The notes: generated by a model from the letters alone, not told the origin. Positions 56,665 through 63,292 are shown, numbered from the stretch's first letter. The stretch: 64,000 nt of DNA from Leptolyngbya sp. FACHB-60 (GCF_014695775.1 NZ_JACJOX010000063.1:62001-126000); one strand, 5' to 3'. Numbers and translations: made by a program.

Positions 56665-57290
56665 TTCTTGTCGTCCTCCATGCTCTGGAACAGCACCTCT
56701 TCAAATTTGCTCAGCGGGCTGGTGCCGCCTTCGACCTTGGGCGCTTTGGTGCTCTTGCGAAACAGGGCGACGCCCAGGCCCGCCGCGCCCAGCAGAAGGA
56801 TGCCGCCCAGGCCAAGGAGCACGACGTTGGAGCGCACTGACTGAACATCGCCCGTGCCGGCGGCGGCGATCTCGGGCTGCACCTGCTGCTGCTGGGGCAG
56901 CATTGAGGTGTAGACCACAGGCACCACGTCGCCGCCCCAGACGCAGAGGCCATCGTCGGAGAGGTAGCGGCGGGCCTCAAAACCGTCCATGTTGGGGTAG
57001 GTGGCCAGCAGTTTGGTGTTGCCGTCGGGCATGGTCAGCGTCCATGCGGTGTTGCCGTCGGGCTGGCCGATGGGAACTACTTGTTCGCAGCTGGGGCGGA
57101 AGGCAATGTCAGGGAAGCCAGCGGGTGATTTGTTTTGGCCTTCTCTGACTGTCCAGGTTTGGCCGTTGGTGTCGGCGTAGGTGTAGCTGCCCATGCGCTG
57201 CTGTTGGGCGATTCCCAAGGGAGGTTTCACCAACGCTGGGGTGGCGATCGCAAGGGCTGCGGCAAGGCCGGTGAGTAGGGTGTGTTTCAT
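56661..57290 (-). CDS. Exported protein with C-terminal membrane anchor
   Basis: 209 residues. Signal peptide (MKHTLLTGLAAALAIATPAL), an extracytoplasmic domain with cysteines in FRPSCEQVV and GLCVWGGD, then a C-terminal transmembrane helix (NVVLLGLGGILLLGAAGLGV, about 157-176) and a basic/acidic cytoplasmic tail. This type I layout recalls pIII-like adsorption/cap proteins of filamentous phages, but similarity is only in architecture. First gene of the operon; no Shine-Dalgarno, its leader being TTAACCCCC. Confidence 0.72.
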   Translation of the reverse strand: MKHTLLTGLAAALAIATPALVKPPLGIAQQQRMGSYTYADTNGQTWTVREGQNKSPAGFPDIAFRPSCEQVVPIGQPDGNTAWTLTMPDGNTKLLATYPNMDGFEARRYLSDDGLCVWGGDVVPVVYTSMLPQQQQVQPEIAAAGTGDVQSVRSNVVLLGLGGILLLGAAGLGVALFRKSTKAPKVEGGTSPLSKFEEVLFQSMEDDKK

Positions 57291-57420
57291 GGGGGTTAAC
57301 AGGGGGGTTAATTACCGGGTATTAACGGGTTAAACCCCCGATTTAACGGGGGTAAGGGCGATCGGTGTGAGGCGAAAAATTAACGGGTTATTACCGTCTG
57401 ATTACCGGGGTTAACTACCC
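57291..57420. repeat. ATTAMCGGG repeat array, helically phased
   Basis: Units ATTACCGGG (57311), ATTAACGGG (57321), TTTAACGGG (57342), ATTAACGGG (57379), ATTACCGtc (about 57390) and ATTACCGGG (57401), with opposed GTTAAC and GGGTTAA words between. Spacings near 10-11 and 20 bases put most units on one face of the helix. It lies directly upstream of the four-gene ATPase operon and reaches the stop of the gene at 57411. Confidence 0.82.
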
Positions 57421-57806
57421 CGATGCTGGTAGCTCTGCAAGTGCTCTTGAGCCTGGGTCAGCAGGGCGATCGCCTGCGCCAGATCCCAGTCCTCCTCAGC
57501 GCCGGGGATGAGGCTGGCCTCTTTGAGGCTGTGGGTGATGCAGGTCAGGGCTGCGGTGGCTGGGTCGGGCTTGGTGGCGGTGGCCCAGAGCTGGGGCTTG
57601 GGTAGGTCTGAGGTCAGGGCTTGGAAATGCTCCTTCACCAGCGATCGGCATAGGCCGGTCAGAGTGGGGTGCTTCCACTCGTGGCCCTGGCAGTCGCAGT
57701 GGTAGTAGCCCAGTTCGTGCTGCTTAATCTCAAGGCCGATCGCCTCGAAGATTTTGTTTGCGCCGGCTAGGGTGAGGGCGCGGTTGGTGGCTTTGGTTGT
57801 AGTCAT
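57411..57806 (-). CDS. Hypothetical protein
   Basis: 131 residues (MTTTKATNRALTLAGANKIF...). Contains YYHCDCQGHEWKHPTLTGLC, a Cys/His cluster that could bind zinc, then helices. No family recognised. It may be the regulator that reads the repeats downstream, which is only a guess from position. Confidence 0.55.
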   Translation of the reverse strand: MTTTKATNRALTLAGANKIFEAIGLEIKQHELGYYHCDCQGHEWKHPTLTGLCRSLVKEHFQALTSDLPKPQLWATATKPDPATAALTCITHSLKEASLIPGAEEDWDLAQAIALLTQAQEHLQSYQHRGS

Positions 57807-57842
57807 GGCGGTGACTCGGTGGGGTTTGCGGTGGCGGTGGGC

Positions 57843-58007
57843 TTAGGGGTAATCGGTGATCTGCGCTCTCACCTTTTCTACGTACTCATCAGTCGTTGGC
57901 AAGCCATAACGGATTAGCGCCTGGGTGGCCCAGTAGGGGGCTTTGTAGGCTTGTCGAGACAACCAAGCAGCGGCGCTGTGGAGAGCTTCTGAGCTGGACT
58001 GGGACAT
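57843..58007 (-). CDS. 54-residue protein, unknown
   Basis: Short gene translated by me from the ATG at 58007: MSQSSSEALHSAAAWLSRQA continuing YKAPYWATQALIRYGLPTTD and ending VRAQITDYP. Aromatic and helical. No clear ribosome site, but codon content looks real and it fills a gap in the operon. Confidence 0.45.
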   Translation of the reverse strand: MSQSSSEALHSAAAWLSRQAYKAPYWATQALIRYGLPTTDEYVEKVRAQITDYP

Positions 58008-58054
58008 AGCAGATCTACGGCGGTAGGTGGACTGCGATCGCGTGGGCGGTGGGC

Positions 58055-58552
58055 TTAGGCGGCGGTGTCGTCGTAGGGGTTGCTGTACTCACCAAAGCTG
58101 CCAGTGGCAGAGGGCAAGTAGCGGTTGTGGGTTGCCCCTTGCAGCTTCCAGGCAGGCGGCTTTAACAGTGAGAGGGCCGGGGCCACATCGAAGGTGACCT
58201 CCTCGTGCTTTGGGAGGCTGTTCAGCTTCTGCTGGGTCATCTCCCCAACAGTCCCCCAGAAAAACTCCCCAGAAATACCGGACACCGCAAAATCAGAAGC
58301 TTCGTTGGCCGCTGCATAGACCGCCTGTGAATAGGCGTCTTGTAGGCCAGCGACTTGCTGAATGTCTTGGTTTAGGCGGGTTCTAAGGGCATGGGCCACA
58401 GCTGTACTCTGGGCCATGGCTTTGCTCTCGCTATGGCTGGGGCCAGAGGGGGCGGGCTGCTCTGCGGTGGATTGGGGCTTGGGTTCGACGGTGAAGCCTT
58501 GGCCTGACTTGGCGCGTTCGTAGGCTTGGCGTTGCTTATCGTTCATGCTCAT
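58055..58552 (-). CDS. Phage early protein, unknown
   Basis: 165 residues (MSMNDKQRQAYERAKSGQGF...). Polar N-terminus, a helical middle (ALRTRLNQDIQQVAGLQDAY), and ISGEFFWGTVGEMTQQKLNS with aromatic residues. It overlaps the excisionase-like gene by ATGA, so both are early. Confidence 0.6.
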   Translation of the reverse strand: MSMNDKQRQAYERAKSGQGFTVEPKPQSTAEQPAPSGPSHSESKAMAQSTAVAHALRTRLNQDIQQVAGLQDAYSQAVYAAANEASDFAVSGISGEFFWGTVGEMTQQKLNSLPKHEEVTFDVAPALSLLKPPAWKLQGATHNRYLPSATGSFGEYSNPYDDTAA

Positions 58553-58806
58553 TTCCGAAATTCCTCAAATAGGGTCACTACAGCTCGGTCAACATTTCGA
58601 TCCCGCTTCAGGTACTCAGCCAGAAAGCCGCAGTTTGCAAGGTCTTCACGGGTGTAGTAATAACGCCCTTGAATTTTTTGAAGCTCTGCCCCGACATACT
58701 TTCTCCAACGCTGGAGAGTTTGCTTGGGGAGGCGGCGACCTGCGAGCTGCTCAAGATGACATTTGGCCTTTTCGGCGGGAATTAGCGCGGTGGTTAGGGT
58801 ACTCAT
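58549..58806 (-). CDS. Excisionase/MerR-like winged-helix protein
   Basis: 85 residues from the ATG at 58806 (MSTLTTALIPAEKAKCHLEQ). The segment LAGRRLPKQTLQRWRKYVGA followed by YYYTREDLANCGFLAEYLKR is a winged-helix pattern of MerR or excisionase (Xis/Cox) proteins. It is the first gene behind a strong early promoter. It could regulate or direct excision. Confidence 0.7.
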   Translation of the reverse strand: MSTLTTALIPAEKAKCHLEQLAGRRLPKQTLQRWRKYVGAELQKIQGRYYYTREDLANCGFLAEYLKRDRNVDRAVVTLFEEFRK

Positions 58807-58819
58807 GGGCACCTATCGG

Positions 58820-58833
58820 GTACTCATGAGTAC
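58820..58833. promoter_or_regulatory. GTACTCATGAGTAC palindrome (operator candidate)
   Basis: 14-bp perfect palindrome between the early promoter and the ATG of the excisionase-like gene, at or near the expected transcript start. Confidence 0.7.
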
Positions 58834-58834
58834 T

Positions 58835-58863
58835 CTTATAACGCTCTAACATTATCCTGTCAA
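58835..58863 (-). promoter_or_regulatory. Early leftward promoter
   Basis: On the minus strand -35 TTGACA (58863-58858), 17-base spacer, -10 TATAAG (58840-58835). A near-consensus sigma-70 promoter serving the 58806 gene. Confidence 0.82.
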
Positions 58864-58885
58864 TACTCCAGCATTATTGTGTCAA
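58850..58885. repeat. Direct repeats CATTATNNTGTCAA (operator pair)
   Basis: CATTATCCTGTCAA (58850-58863) and CATTATTGTGTCAA (58872-58885), 22 bases apart, i.e. two helical turns. The first covers the -35 box of the early promoter. A related TTGACACAATG stands at 62247 near the repressor gene. Confidence 0.75.
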
Positions 58886-58960
58886 GGGCGATCGTACGTA
58901 TTCTTTCCGGGAAAGTCGGCTAGCCTTACGATTGAGTCATTAACCAGCTAGTAACCTGCC

Positions 58961-59302
58961 ATGACCCCAGAAGACATACAGGCGATCGCCGCCGAGGTGG
59001 TTGCTCAGCTCAAAGCCAGCGACCCCGACAGCATTGACTGGGGCACGGTGAAGATGACCGACCCGGCGAATCCCAGGCCACAGTGCGGCAAGCTCGACAC
59101 GCCGACCTGGTTCAAGTTGCAGGCGATCGCGGTCAAGTCCTACGAGGGGTCGCTGGCGGCGGTAATCAAGACCGCTGTGATGTGCTACGTCCGGCAAAAG
59201 TGGCCAGTGCATTGCGAAGACTTTCGGGCGATCGCGGCCCAGCACAACCTGACGCTGGAGCAATGCTTAGAGCAGCTGGTCAGCGGTGAGTTGAAGATCT
59301 AA
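58961..59302 (+). CDS. Phage early protein, unknown
   Basis: 113 residues (MTPEDIQAIAAEVVAQLKAS...). Helical, with WFKLQAIAVKSYEGSLAAVI and LTLEQCLEQLVSGELKI. Divergent from the excisionase-like gene across the operator region, so probably under the same switch. Confidence 0.6.
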   Translation: MTPEDIQAIAAEVVAQLKASDPDSIDWGTVKMTDPANPRPQCGKLDTPTWFKLQAIAVKSYEGSLAAVIKTAVMCYVRQKWPVHCEDFRAIAAQHNLTLEQCLEQLVSGELKI

Positions 59303-59403
59303 TGCGGGTTTCGCTTCAAAACCCCATAAAGACTCGGTGAAACCCTAGCCACCACTGGCCTCAGGTGGGCATCCTAGTGGCACCGTTTTAGGAAACCGCC
59401 GCC

Positions 59404-60138
59404 ATGATTCGCCACCACATAGCCTTAGCCGCTGCTGCTCTGCTGATTGCAGGCTGTGGCTCACCCACGCCCATTGCAGAGCAACCCGCCGAGGCAGCAG
59501 TAGTTGCCGCAGCCCCGGCAGAGACGGACTACCTAGCCCAGGGAAAGCAGCAGGGTTATGAGGCTGCGGTGGCCGCGCAAAATGCCGATGTGGGTGCATG
59601 GGCCAGCGTTGCAGAAAGATGGGGGTGGGCTATCAACTCCTTAGGCCTAGTGCCCGCCGACCATCCCGACTACGCCACGGCTCAGGCCAAAATTGAGGAG
59701 TACACCGCTAATCAGAGCGTGGCAACAGAGCGCCATGCCGCCTACGAGGCCAAGTCAAGACAGACGCAGCTGGAGGTAAACCAAGCGCGGGCCGCAGAGG
59801 CTAGCCCTGCACCGCTGAATAGCTACGGGAACGACCCAGCCGCCAAAGCTCTCGCCTCCTACGAGGTCGAGATCCGCAAGGCCGACCCCGATGGAATGAT
59901 AGTGACCAAGCTAGAAGGCTTGGGTACGGAGAACGCTGCTGGGGTGACCGTCACCGAAGCTTGGCAACTGCTGCCCGCCGTATCCCGAGAGAACAACGCC
60001 CAAGACCTGCACAAAATCTGGGTGCTGGAGGTCTTAAAGGCTGGGGGTAGTCACTCTACCGCCCAGATCCTAATCTTCAGTCGCCACGGCGATACCATCG
60101 CCCGAGTCTCTGCCGGTGGGGTCAAGCTCAACGAATAG
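59404..60138 (+). CDS. Prophage lipoprotein
   Basis: 244 residues. Signal peptide with lipobox LLIAGCGS, Cys18 as lipid site. Ala/Glu-rich linker, helical region (YATAQAKIEEYTANQSVATE), then a strand-rich C-terminal domain (KIWVLEVLKAGGSHSTAQIL). Transcribed against late genes, so likely a lysogenic-conversion or exclusion gene; no family is recognised. A perfect terminator follows. Confidence 0.75.
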   Translation: MIRHHIALAAAALLIAGCGSPTPIAEQPAEAAVVAAAPAETDYLAQGKQQGYEAAVAAQNADVGAWASVAERWGWAINSLGLVPADHPDYATAQAKIEEYTANQSVATERHAAYEAKSRQTQLEVNQARAAEASPAPLNSYGNDPAAKALASYEVEIRKADPDGMIVTKLEGLGTENAAGVTVTEAWQLLPAVSRENNAQDLHKIWVLEVLKAGGSHSTAQILIFSRHGDTIARVSAGGVKLNE

Positions 60139-60155
60139 CCACCGCCACCCAAAAC

Positions 60156-60189
60156 AAAGCCGCCGACTGGAACTCCAGTCGGCGGCTTT
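60156..60189. terminator. Perfect palindrome terminator with CTGGAACTCCAG core
   Basis: AAAGCCGCCGACTGGAA and its complement (60156-60189), 34 bp, no loop. Between convergent lipoprotein and tail morphogenesis genes, built on the recurrent palindrome like the one at 53984. Confidence 0.85.
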
Positions 60190-60192
60190 TCG

Positions 60193-60618
60193 CTAGTTGC
60201 CTTCGAGGTGGTCACGGAAGATTTGGCCAATTTTGTCGGGGTCGTCAGCCTCAAACCCCATGAAGGGGCGGGCGGGGAGGGCTTTTTTGCTGCCCGTCTG
60301 GTGGAAAATTCCATACTCCTCTGAGGGCTTCACGCGCACCTCGTTGCCGCTGACGTTGAACGCAATACTGGCGGACAGGAGCGCATCGCGGGTCAGGATG
60401 GAGCTCGCCTTACCCAAGCGCTTCTTCTCGGCCACTGTCGCAGGCTTCAGCGGTGCCCAGGGCTTTCCGCCTGGGTCTTTCTGAGACTGGAACCGTTTTT
60501 TGGCCTTATTCTCTAGCAGCGCCCCGGTTTTGGCCAGTGGCGCGTTGAGGTTTTGCAGGCGGGCGACTAAGTTATCTGCGGCCCGCACTGCGCTGCTGCT
60601 AACGTCAATCTCGAACAT
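60193..60618 (-). CDS. Phage virion morphogenesis protein (Mu gpG/Phage_tail_S-like)
   Basis: 141 residues. Family pattern: KRFQSQKDPGGKPWAPLKPA, then SSILTRDALLSASIAFNVSG, YGIFHQTGSKKALPARPFMG. These proteins help join or complete the tail. The gene is displaced about 14 kb beyond the terminase genes, in the early region, but keeps a strict late leader box. Confidence 0.85.
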   Translation of the reverse strand: MFEIDVSSSAVRAADNLVARLQNLNAPLAKTGALLENKAKKRFQSQKDPGGKPWAPLKPATVAEKKRLGKASSILTRDALLSASIAFNVSGNEVRVKPSEEYGIFHQTGSKKALPARPFMGFEADDPDKIGQIFRDHLEGN

Positions 60619-60652
60619 GCTCCGCCCCAGTGTGTGTGGGGAGGGTTCCTAG
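60619..60652 (-). promoter_or_regulatory. Late leader box, strict, displaced late gene
   Basis: TAGGAACCCT (60651-60642), 33 bases before the ATG at 60618. Hairpin CCCCA-CACACAC-TGGGG. Confidence 0.85.
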
Positions 60653-60716
60653 AGATGGGGCTAGGTGCTGAGGGAGTTTTGATTCAAAATAGGGGTACCA
60701 CCACGAAGCCACCGCC

Positions 60717-60932
60717 ATGACCTTCGACGAAATTCAGGCCACCCTTGAGAAAATGCTGTCTGTGCAGCGCGATTTGCAAGAGAGCCAAATCAGGCTCTTG
60801 GCATCCCAGAAAGAGCAGAGCCGAATGATTGACCGCCTCATCGGCTACAGCCTCACCAACGAAACCGACCACCTAGACCTTCAAGAGCGCATGAACCAGC
60901 TCGAAGAACGAATGCGCCGGATGGAACGCTAG
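60717..60932 (+). CDS. Small coiled-coil protein
   Basis: 71 residues, nearly all one heptad helix (LEKMLSVQRDLQESQIRLLA ... LQERMNQLEERMRRMER). Its leader has no clear Shine-Dalgarno. Unknown function; could form a dimeric adaptor. Confidence 0.55.
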   Translation: MTFDEIQATLEKMLSVQRDLQESQIRLLASQKEQSRMIDRLIGYSLTNETDHLDLQERMNQLEERMRRMER

Positions 60933-60982
60933 AGCCGCCGTGAACTGATGACGTTTTGAAGCAGAAAGGGAGAACTAAAGCC

Positions 60983-61438
60983 ATGACCCAGGTTTGTGTT
61001 TGCGATCGCTGTGGCACTCCAACGGCTGGGGGGACATTCACCCTGAGCGGCTGGTGGCAACTGGTTACGGAGTCCAAGAAGCGGCGCACAGCTCAACCCG
61101 TTGATAATCAGCTGTCCGCCGATATTTGCCATCAATGCTCCAGTGATATGGGCATAGAGTTCGTTTTGGAGCCAACTCGCCAAGAGCAGTTTGAGCGATG
61201 GATGAGAGAGCACCCAGGGCGTTCAGGGTTTGAGGGCCTGCGTAGAACATCGCCCACTGGAGCCTACGTCGGTGATGTGACGTGCGATCGCTGCCAAACC
61301 GATTGCTCTGAGCGGTATGCACGGCTGTTCAGCACTTGGGTGACAGAGAACCAGGAAAACCTCTATGCAGACCTTTGCCCTAGCTGTTTTAAGGCGGTGA
61401 AGATGCCAAGCATGAGCCTAGATAGTCATGCTGTATAA
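60983..61438 (+). CDS. Double zinc-ribbon protein
   Basis: 151 residues from the ATG at 60983, with GGGAG upstream. Two CxxC pairs each: CDRCGTP ... CHQCSS, and CDRCQTD ... CPSCFKA, suggesting two zinc ribbons. Unknown function, possibly regulatory. It overlaps the next gene. Confidence 0.7.
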   Translation: MTQVCVCDRCGTPTAGGTFTLSGWWQLVTESKKRRTAQPVDNQLSADICHQCSSDMGIEFVLEPTRQEQFERWMREHPGRSGFEGLRRTSPTGAYVGDVTCDRCQTDCSERYARLFSTWVTENQENLYADLCPSCFKAVKMPSMSLDSHAV

Positions 61439-61580
61439 CCGCCTAGAGGAACGACTTGTAGAGCAGCTTCAGGCCATCAGCGATGATGACCTGCTTTCAC
61501 TGCGACCAAAAGCCGCTTTAAGGTTGGCCTGGCTTGCCCTTTTGTCAGGTTGCGCGTGCCTGTTTAGCCAGGGTGAGTGA
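61428..61580 (+). CDS. 50-residue protein with hydrophobic C-terminus
   Basis: Short gene translated by me from the ATG at 61428: MLYNRLEERLVEQLQAISDD, then a C-terminal hydrophobic part (LRLAWLALLSGCACLFSQ). Overlaps the zinc-ribbon gene by 11 bases. Small tail-anchored membrane protein candidate. Confidence 0.5.
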   Translation: MLYNRLEERLVEQLQAISDDDLLSLRPKAALRLAWLALLSGCACLFSQGE

Positions 61581-61612
61581 TGGAATACATTAAATCCAAT
61601 CGAAAGTAGCCT

Positions 61613-61723
61613 CTACCGCCGCCGCTGGGGCTGCACCTGTCGCCGCAGCCAGCGGAAGGCGCGAGCCACCGGCGCAAAGCACCCCTTGAAGAAGTCAACC
61701 CAATCCTGTACGCGGCGGGTCAT
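61613..61723 (-). CDS. 36-residue basic peptide coupled to the repressor
   Basis: ATG at 61723 overlaps the repressor stop (ATGA). The product MTRRVQDWVDFFKGCFAPVA is followed by an Arg-rich tail. May be real by coupling, or just a tail of the transcript. Confidence 0.4.
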   Translation of the reverse strand: MTRRVQDWVDFFKGCFAPVARAFRWLRRQVQPQRRR

Positions 61724-62214
61724 GCGTGGGCCTCGACTTGGTACTCAGAGGATGGGTCAGCAGCGACAGGACGACTCATGGGATAGGGCAACGTTCTTAT
61801 GTCCCCAGGGTTGCTAGGTGCCCGTTCTGAACGGTAAGCATCAAAGCCATCCAGCCTATCAGCAGCAGCCCGCAGTATCCGAGCCACCTCGGAGGGGGGG
61901 AGCGTTTGTATCAGTTCTAGAACGGGGGCAACTGGGTCTATTTCGTCAGAGGGGCTGTTTCCTTCAACGATCACTCGGTTGAACTGTTCCATGGTCATTC
62001 CCAATGCCTTAGAGAGCTTGTCTCTATTGTCACCATCGGGAAAAGACTCGCCCTGCAACCACCGGCTAACGGTTCCAGAGCTGACGCCAATAGATCGCCC
62101 AAAAGCCCTGCCACCCTGCTTTTCAACCAGCGGGCGCAAGACTGCTGCTAATCGGTCGCTGGCCTCAAATTTCATAAACGAACGGGCGTAGTAGTCATCA
62201 GGGATACATCTCAC
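61720..62214 (-). CDS. CI-like HTH repressor
   Basis: 164 residues (start at 62214; an ATG at 62175 is an alternative giving MKFEASDRLAAVLRPLVEKQ). XRE-type HTH: GGRAFGRSIGVSSGTVSRWL, then LSKALGMTMEQFNRVI. The C-terminal part has no visible Ser/Lys protease dyad, so it is not a LexA-type autocleaving repressor. Divergent from the small gene at 62348 across a short control region. Confidence 0.8.
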   Translation of the reverse strand: MRCIPDDYYARSFMKFEASDRLAAVLRPLVEKQGGRAFGRSIGVSSGTVSRWLQGESFPDGDNRDKLSKALGMTMEQFNRVIVEGNSPSDEIDPVAPVLELIQTLPPSEVARILRAAADRLDGFDAYRSERAPSNPGDIRTLPYPMSRPVAADPSSEYQVEAHA

Positions 62215-62347
62215 TAGCGTTACACCTGCGGTCTCTCAACGTCTGTTGACACAATGCTTCTTGGATTAATTGACTGATTGCTCTTTGGTCCTATTGACAA
62301 AAACGCTGCAAGATCGGATCAATGGAATCACTGAGTTGATCTAACCC
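62215..62347. promoter_or_regulatory. Divergent switch region
   Basis: Two TTGACA boxes on the plus strand (62247 and 62293) and the word TTGACACAATG, which matches the inverse of the operator at 58872. Placement between repressor and a Cro-position gene fits a lysogeny switch. No -10 is clear. Confidence 0.5.
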
Positions 62348-62572
62348 ATGAAAGAGCGGCACATCATCACCATTGGCATCGACCCGATTGTCTACGAAGC
62401 GCTGAAAGAGCACTCCGATACAACGGGCATCCAAATCAAGCGCCTAGCTTCCACTGCGATCGCCAAGTGGCTCCGAGAGGAGCACGGCATCGACATCCAA
62501 TATCCACGACCGCGCTCCACAGCCCTACGCCGGGCTACCGACAAAGTCCCTACGCCCACCACGGCTGCGTGA
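62348..62572 (+). CDS. Ribbon-helix-helix-like regulator (Cro position)
   Basis: 74 residues (MKERHIITIGIDPIVYEALK...). Strand then two helices (EALKEHSDTTGIQIKRLAST) like Arc/MetJ proteins. Divergent from the CI-like gene. Likely first gene of the rightward operon. Confidence 0.6.
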   Translation: MKERHIITIGIDPIVYEALKEHSDTTGIQIKRLASTAIAKWLREEHGIDIQYPRPRSTALRRATDKVPTPTTAA

Positions 62573-62586
62573 GGGGGCGTGCAGCC

Positions 62587-62751
62587 ATGAGAGCGAACCA
62601 AAATTTCTCAAAAACAAACCCCCTCCAACCGGAGAGGGAGTGTTCAAGCCTGTGCCACCACCGCCAAGTGAGTATCGGCCAGAGCTTCATTAACCCGAAA
62701 ACCATCGAAACCCAGACCAGCTACCAAAGGGAAAGGGGGTCAAATGGCTGA
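62587..62751 (+). CDS. 54-residue protein, doubtful
   Basis: Open frame MRANQNFSKTNPLQPERECS to GSNG overlapping the next start (ATGGCTGA). It contains two cysteines and a hairpin-forming DNA stretch (CCCTC...GAGGG), and may be only leader sequence. Confidence 0.3.
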   Translation: MRANQNFSKTNPLQPERECSSLCHHRQVSIGQSFINPKTIETQTSYQRERGSNG

Positions 62752-63088
62752 CCCCAAAAATATAGCAAACCCTAGCTCTGAGACAAGCAACATCGGCTAC
62801 ATGGCCGATCGCAGCGTCCCCAACTGGGGCAAGTCGCACCCGCTGCCTGAGCTGGAGGCTGTCATTGCAGAGCTAAGCCAGCTGCGGGCTGAGGCTAACC
62901 ACGGCGATCGCCAGTGGGAGCAAGCGCGAACAGCGGCCTACAGAAAGGCTGGTCGCCTGCTGAAGGTCAAGCCTGCGCGCACAGGCAGTGGCAGCAGCCG
63001 ATGGAACCCCACCATTGACGACCTCGACCACTACCGCGACGACTGGCGGGGCGAGGTCGTCCCCGTTCGCCGCGTGGAGGTGGCTTAG
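62744..63088 (+). CDS. Phage early protein, unknown
   Basis: 114 residues (MADPKNIANPSSETSNIGYM...). AAGGGGG lies 8 bases before the ATG. Helical middle (LEAVIAELSQLRAEANHGDR) and basic end. Adjacent to the next gene with stop and start touching. Confidence 0.6.
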   Translation: MADPKNIANPSSETSNIGYMADRSVPNWGKSHPLPELEAVIAELSQLRAEANHGDRQWEQARTAAYRKAGRLLKVKPARTGSGSSRWNPTIDDLDHYRDDWRGEVVPVRRVEVA

Positions 63089-63292
63089 ATGCAGCCGAAG
63101 CGCCGCCACGAAATTCTGGCCGTCGTGGGCCACCAAAACCTTTTGCCCCAGCGCACCAGCGCCCGCGAGGTGCAGGAGCTAAGCGGGTTGATTGAGTCCA
63201 TCGGGTGGCCCCGCTACCAGCTCACACCAACTGGATGGAACGCGATCCAGTTGGTGGGGCAGCAAGCCTTGGCACGCAAAAAGGCCAGTTGA
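63089..63292 (+). CDS. Small basic early protein
   Basis: 67 residues (MQPKRRHEILAVVGHQNLLP...). Helix-turn-helix is not evident; ends QQALARKKAS. The ATG directly follows the previous stop. Confidence 0.55.
   Translation: MQPKRRHEILAVVGHQNLLPQRTSAREVQELSGLIESIGWPRYQLTPTGWNAIQLVGQQALARKKAS

Noticed and set aside
30590..60962. Recurring GCTTCAA/TTGAAGC words near plus-strand insertions
   Set aside because: A 7-mer is expected about eight times in the window on both strands; six seen copies are not enriched.
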